From contig NZ_CAJZFD010000007.1 in the NCBI RefSeq assembly GCF_915069625.1, forward strand, positions 1 to 24,014: DNA of 24,014 bases, read 5' to 3'. Of the stretch, positions 23,467 through 24,014 are shown piece by piece; the first letter of the stretch is position 1, and each line of letters opens with the position of its first letter. A model generated the notes under the pieces. The model saw only the letters and a program-made list of their open reading frames with translations, ran no database searches and was not told where the DNA came from. Position numbers and translations under genes: made by a program. The stretch comes from an uncultured Veillonella sp. Lineage in GTDB: Bacteria > Bacillota > Negativicutes > Veillonellales > Veillonellaceae.

Positions 23467-24014
23467 TTATTTGTCACACATATCATCAAATCTATAAAGA
23501 TTTGTATCATAAATAATTTCTACATCTTTTTCTATAATAAACTTAGTACGATTCAAATCATAAGGTACATCATAACGCGTATGATATGAAATAGATTCTA
23601 CACGACCAGTACGAACCGCATTATCGGATCCAAACGGAACTTTTACAATATCCCCTTCATATATATCATTTCTATCAGTACGATAATAAAATTCCTGGTT
23701 TATCTTAAAAATATATACTGAACAATACGTATAAATCCTTCTATCAGATGTATGATTTGATTGTAAAAACTCTTGTAAAGATTTGTCTCTTGTATGAGCA
23801 CGTATAAAACTAATTAGATTTTTATACCAAGTGGGCACATACTGATCAGTTACATTCCCTATAAACAATGTATCTTCTTTATGCGCCCATTTAATACGTA
23901 CTGTTACTATACCACCACGAGCAGGATCTCTATCAAGGTCATGACTTTCACTAAGACTAAAGGAGTCTAGACTATATAGCGTTTCGCCAATGTGAAAGTC
24001 AATATCTTGCTTCA
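23467..24014 (-). CDS. Hypothetical protein, partial (N-terminus outside window)
   Basis: The reading frame is open from the right edge to the stop at 23467-23469, giving about 181 visible residues. A TTG at 23866-23868 is in frame but has no reason to be the start, since the frame continues with sensible coding (GETLYSLDSFSL, GGIVTVRIKWAHKEDTLFIGN). I do not recognise the whole protein. The segment YEGDIVKVPFGSDNAVRTGRV followed by ISYHTRYDVPY looks like a small beta-barrel such as the one at the start of PriA helicase, where a protein reads 'GD-V-VPFG--...-G-V'. No membrane segment is seen. It lies upstream of ilvE in the same direction with about 150 bp between. Confidence 0.75.
   Translation of the reverse strand, partial: KQDIDFHIGETLYSLDSFSLSESHDLDRDPARGGIVTVRIKWAHKEDTLFIGNVTDQYVPTWYKNLISFIRAHTRDKSLQEFLQSNHTSDRRIYTYCSVYIFKINQEFYYRTDRNDIYEGDIVKVPFGSDNAVRTGRVESISYHTRYDVPYDLNRTKFIIEKDVEIIYDTNLYRFDDMCDK

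Noticed and set aside
1..24014. CRISPR arrays, tRNA or rRNA genes, prophage, transposases or defence islands
   Set aside because: Reading both strands gave no regularly spaced repeats, no cloverleaf-type segments and no mobile or defence gene families; the composition is even throughout.

Overview
The window looks like a chromosomal segment of a diderm Firmicute of the class Negativicutes, most likely Veillonella. The evidence is AT-rich DNA with Gram-positive-style GGAGG ribosome sites and Firmicute-type housekeeping genes next to a complete set of genes for ADP-heptose and LPS inner core, which ordinary monoderm Firmicutes lack. The genus call is inference from gene content; no database was consulted. 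Apart from one gene (21750-22142), every gene is on the minus strand, so transcription runs right to left.

Right end (23.9 to 19.4 kb): a partial uncharacterised gene with a barrel-like C-terminal segment, a type II branched-chain aminotransferase (ilvE), a small hotdog thioesterase on the plus strand that converges on ilvE at a shared terminator, a TVP38/TMEM64 membrane protein and a class I/II aminotransferase. The 327 bp between the thioesterase and TVP38 genes holds a 23 bp inverted repeat and repeated TACTACCAGTTAAAA boxes.

Middle (19.3 to 11.7 kb): an Mrp/NBP35-type Fe-S carrier ATPase behind a promoter with a 19 bp operator-like palindrome, an SLC13/DASS dicarboxylate transporter, an M18 aminopeptidase (apeB) and a full-length pyruvate carboxylase (pyc). 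Dicarboxylate transport and pyruvate carboxylation fit an organism living on lactate and C4-dicarboxylates.

Left half (11.5 to 1.4 kb): a run of about eleven closely packed genes: nrdR, an M19 dipeptidase, gmhA, hldE, hldD, gmhB, two GT9 heptosyltransferases (waaC- and waaF-like), a DEDDh exonuclease with a zinc ribbon, an M18 aminopeptidase (apeA) and a small unknown protein. Several junctions are 1-nt TAATG or 4-nt ATGA overlaps. gmhA-hldE-gmhB-hldD make ADP-L-glycero-D-manno-heptose from sedoheptulose 7-phosphate, and the two GT9 enzymes would attach it to lipid A-Kdo. The upstream region of nrdR has a near-perfect NrdR-box core, so the run may be headed by an autoregulated promoter.

Left end (1.3 kb to 1): two tandem, strongly similar lipoprotein substrate-binding proteins of an ABC importer (TrpX-like family); the second runs off the window.

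The gene content is mostly ordinary core metabolism and envelope biogenesis. I did not see a mobile element, CRISPR array, tRNA, rRNA or recognisable defence system. The observations most worth following are regulatory: the NrdR box ahead of the heptose run, the mrp operator, the repeated boxes around the TVP38 gene, and an Mrp protein with a changed cysteine pattern.
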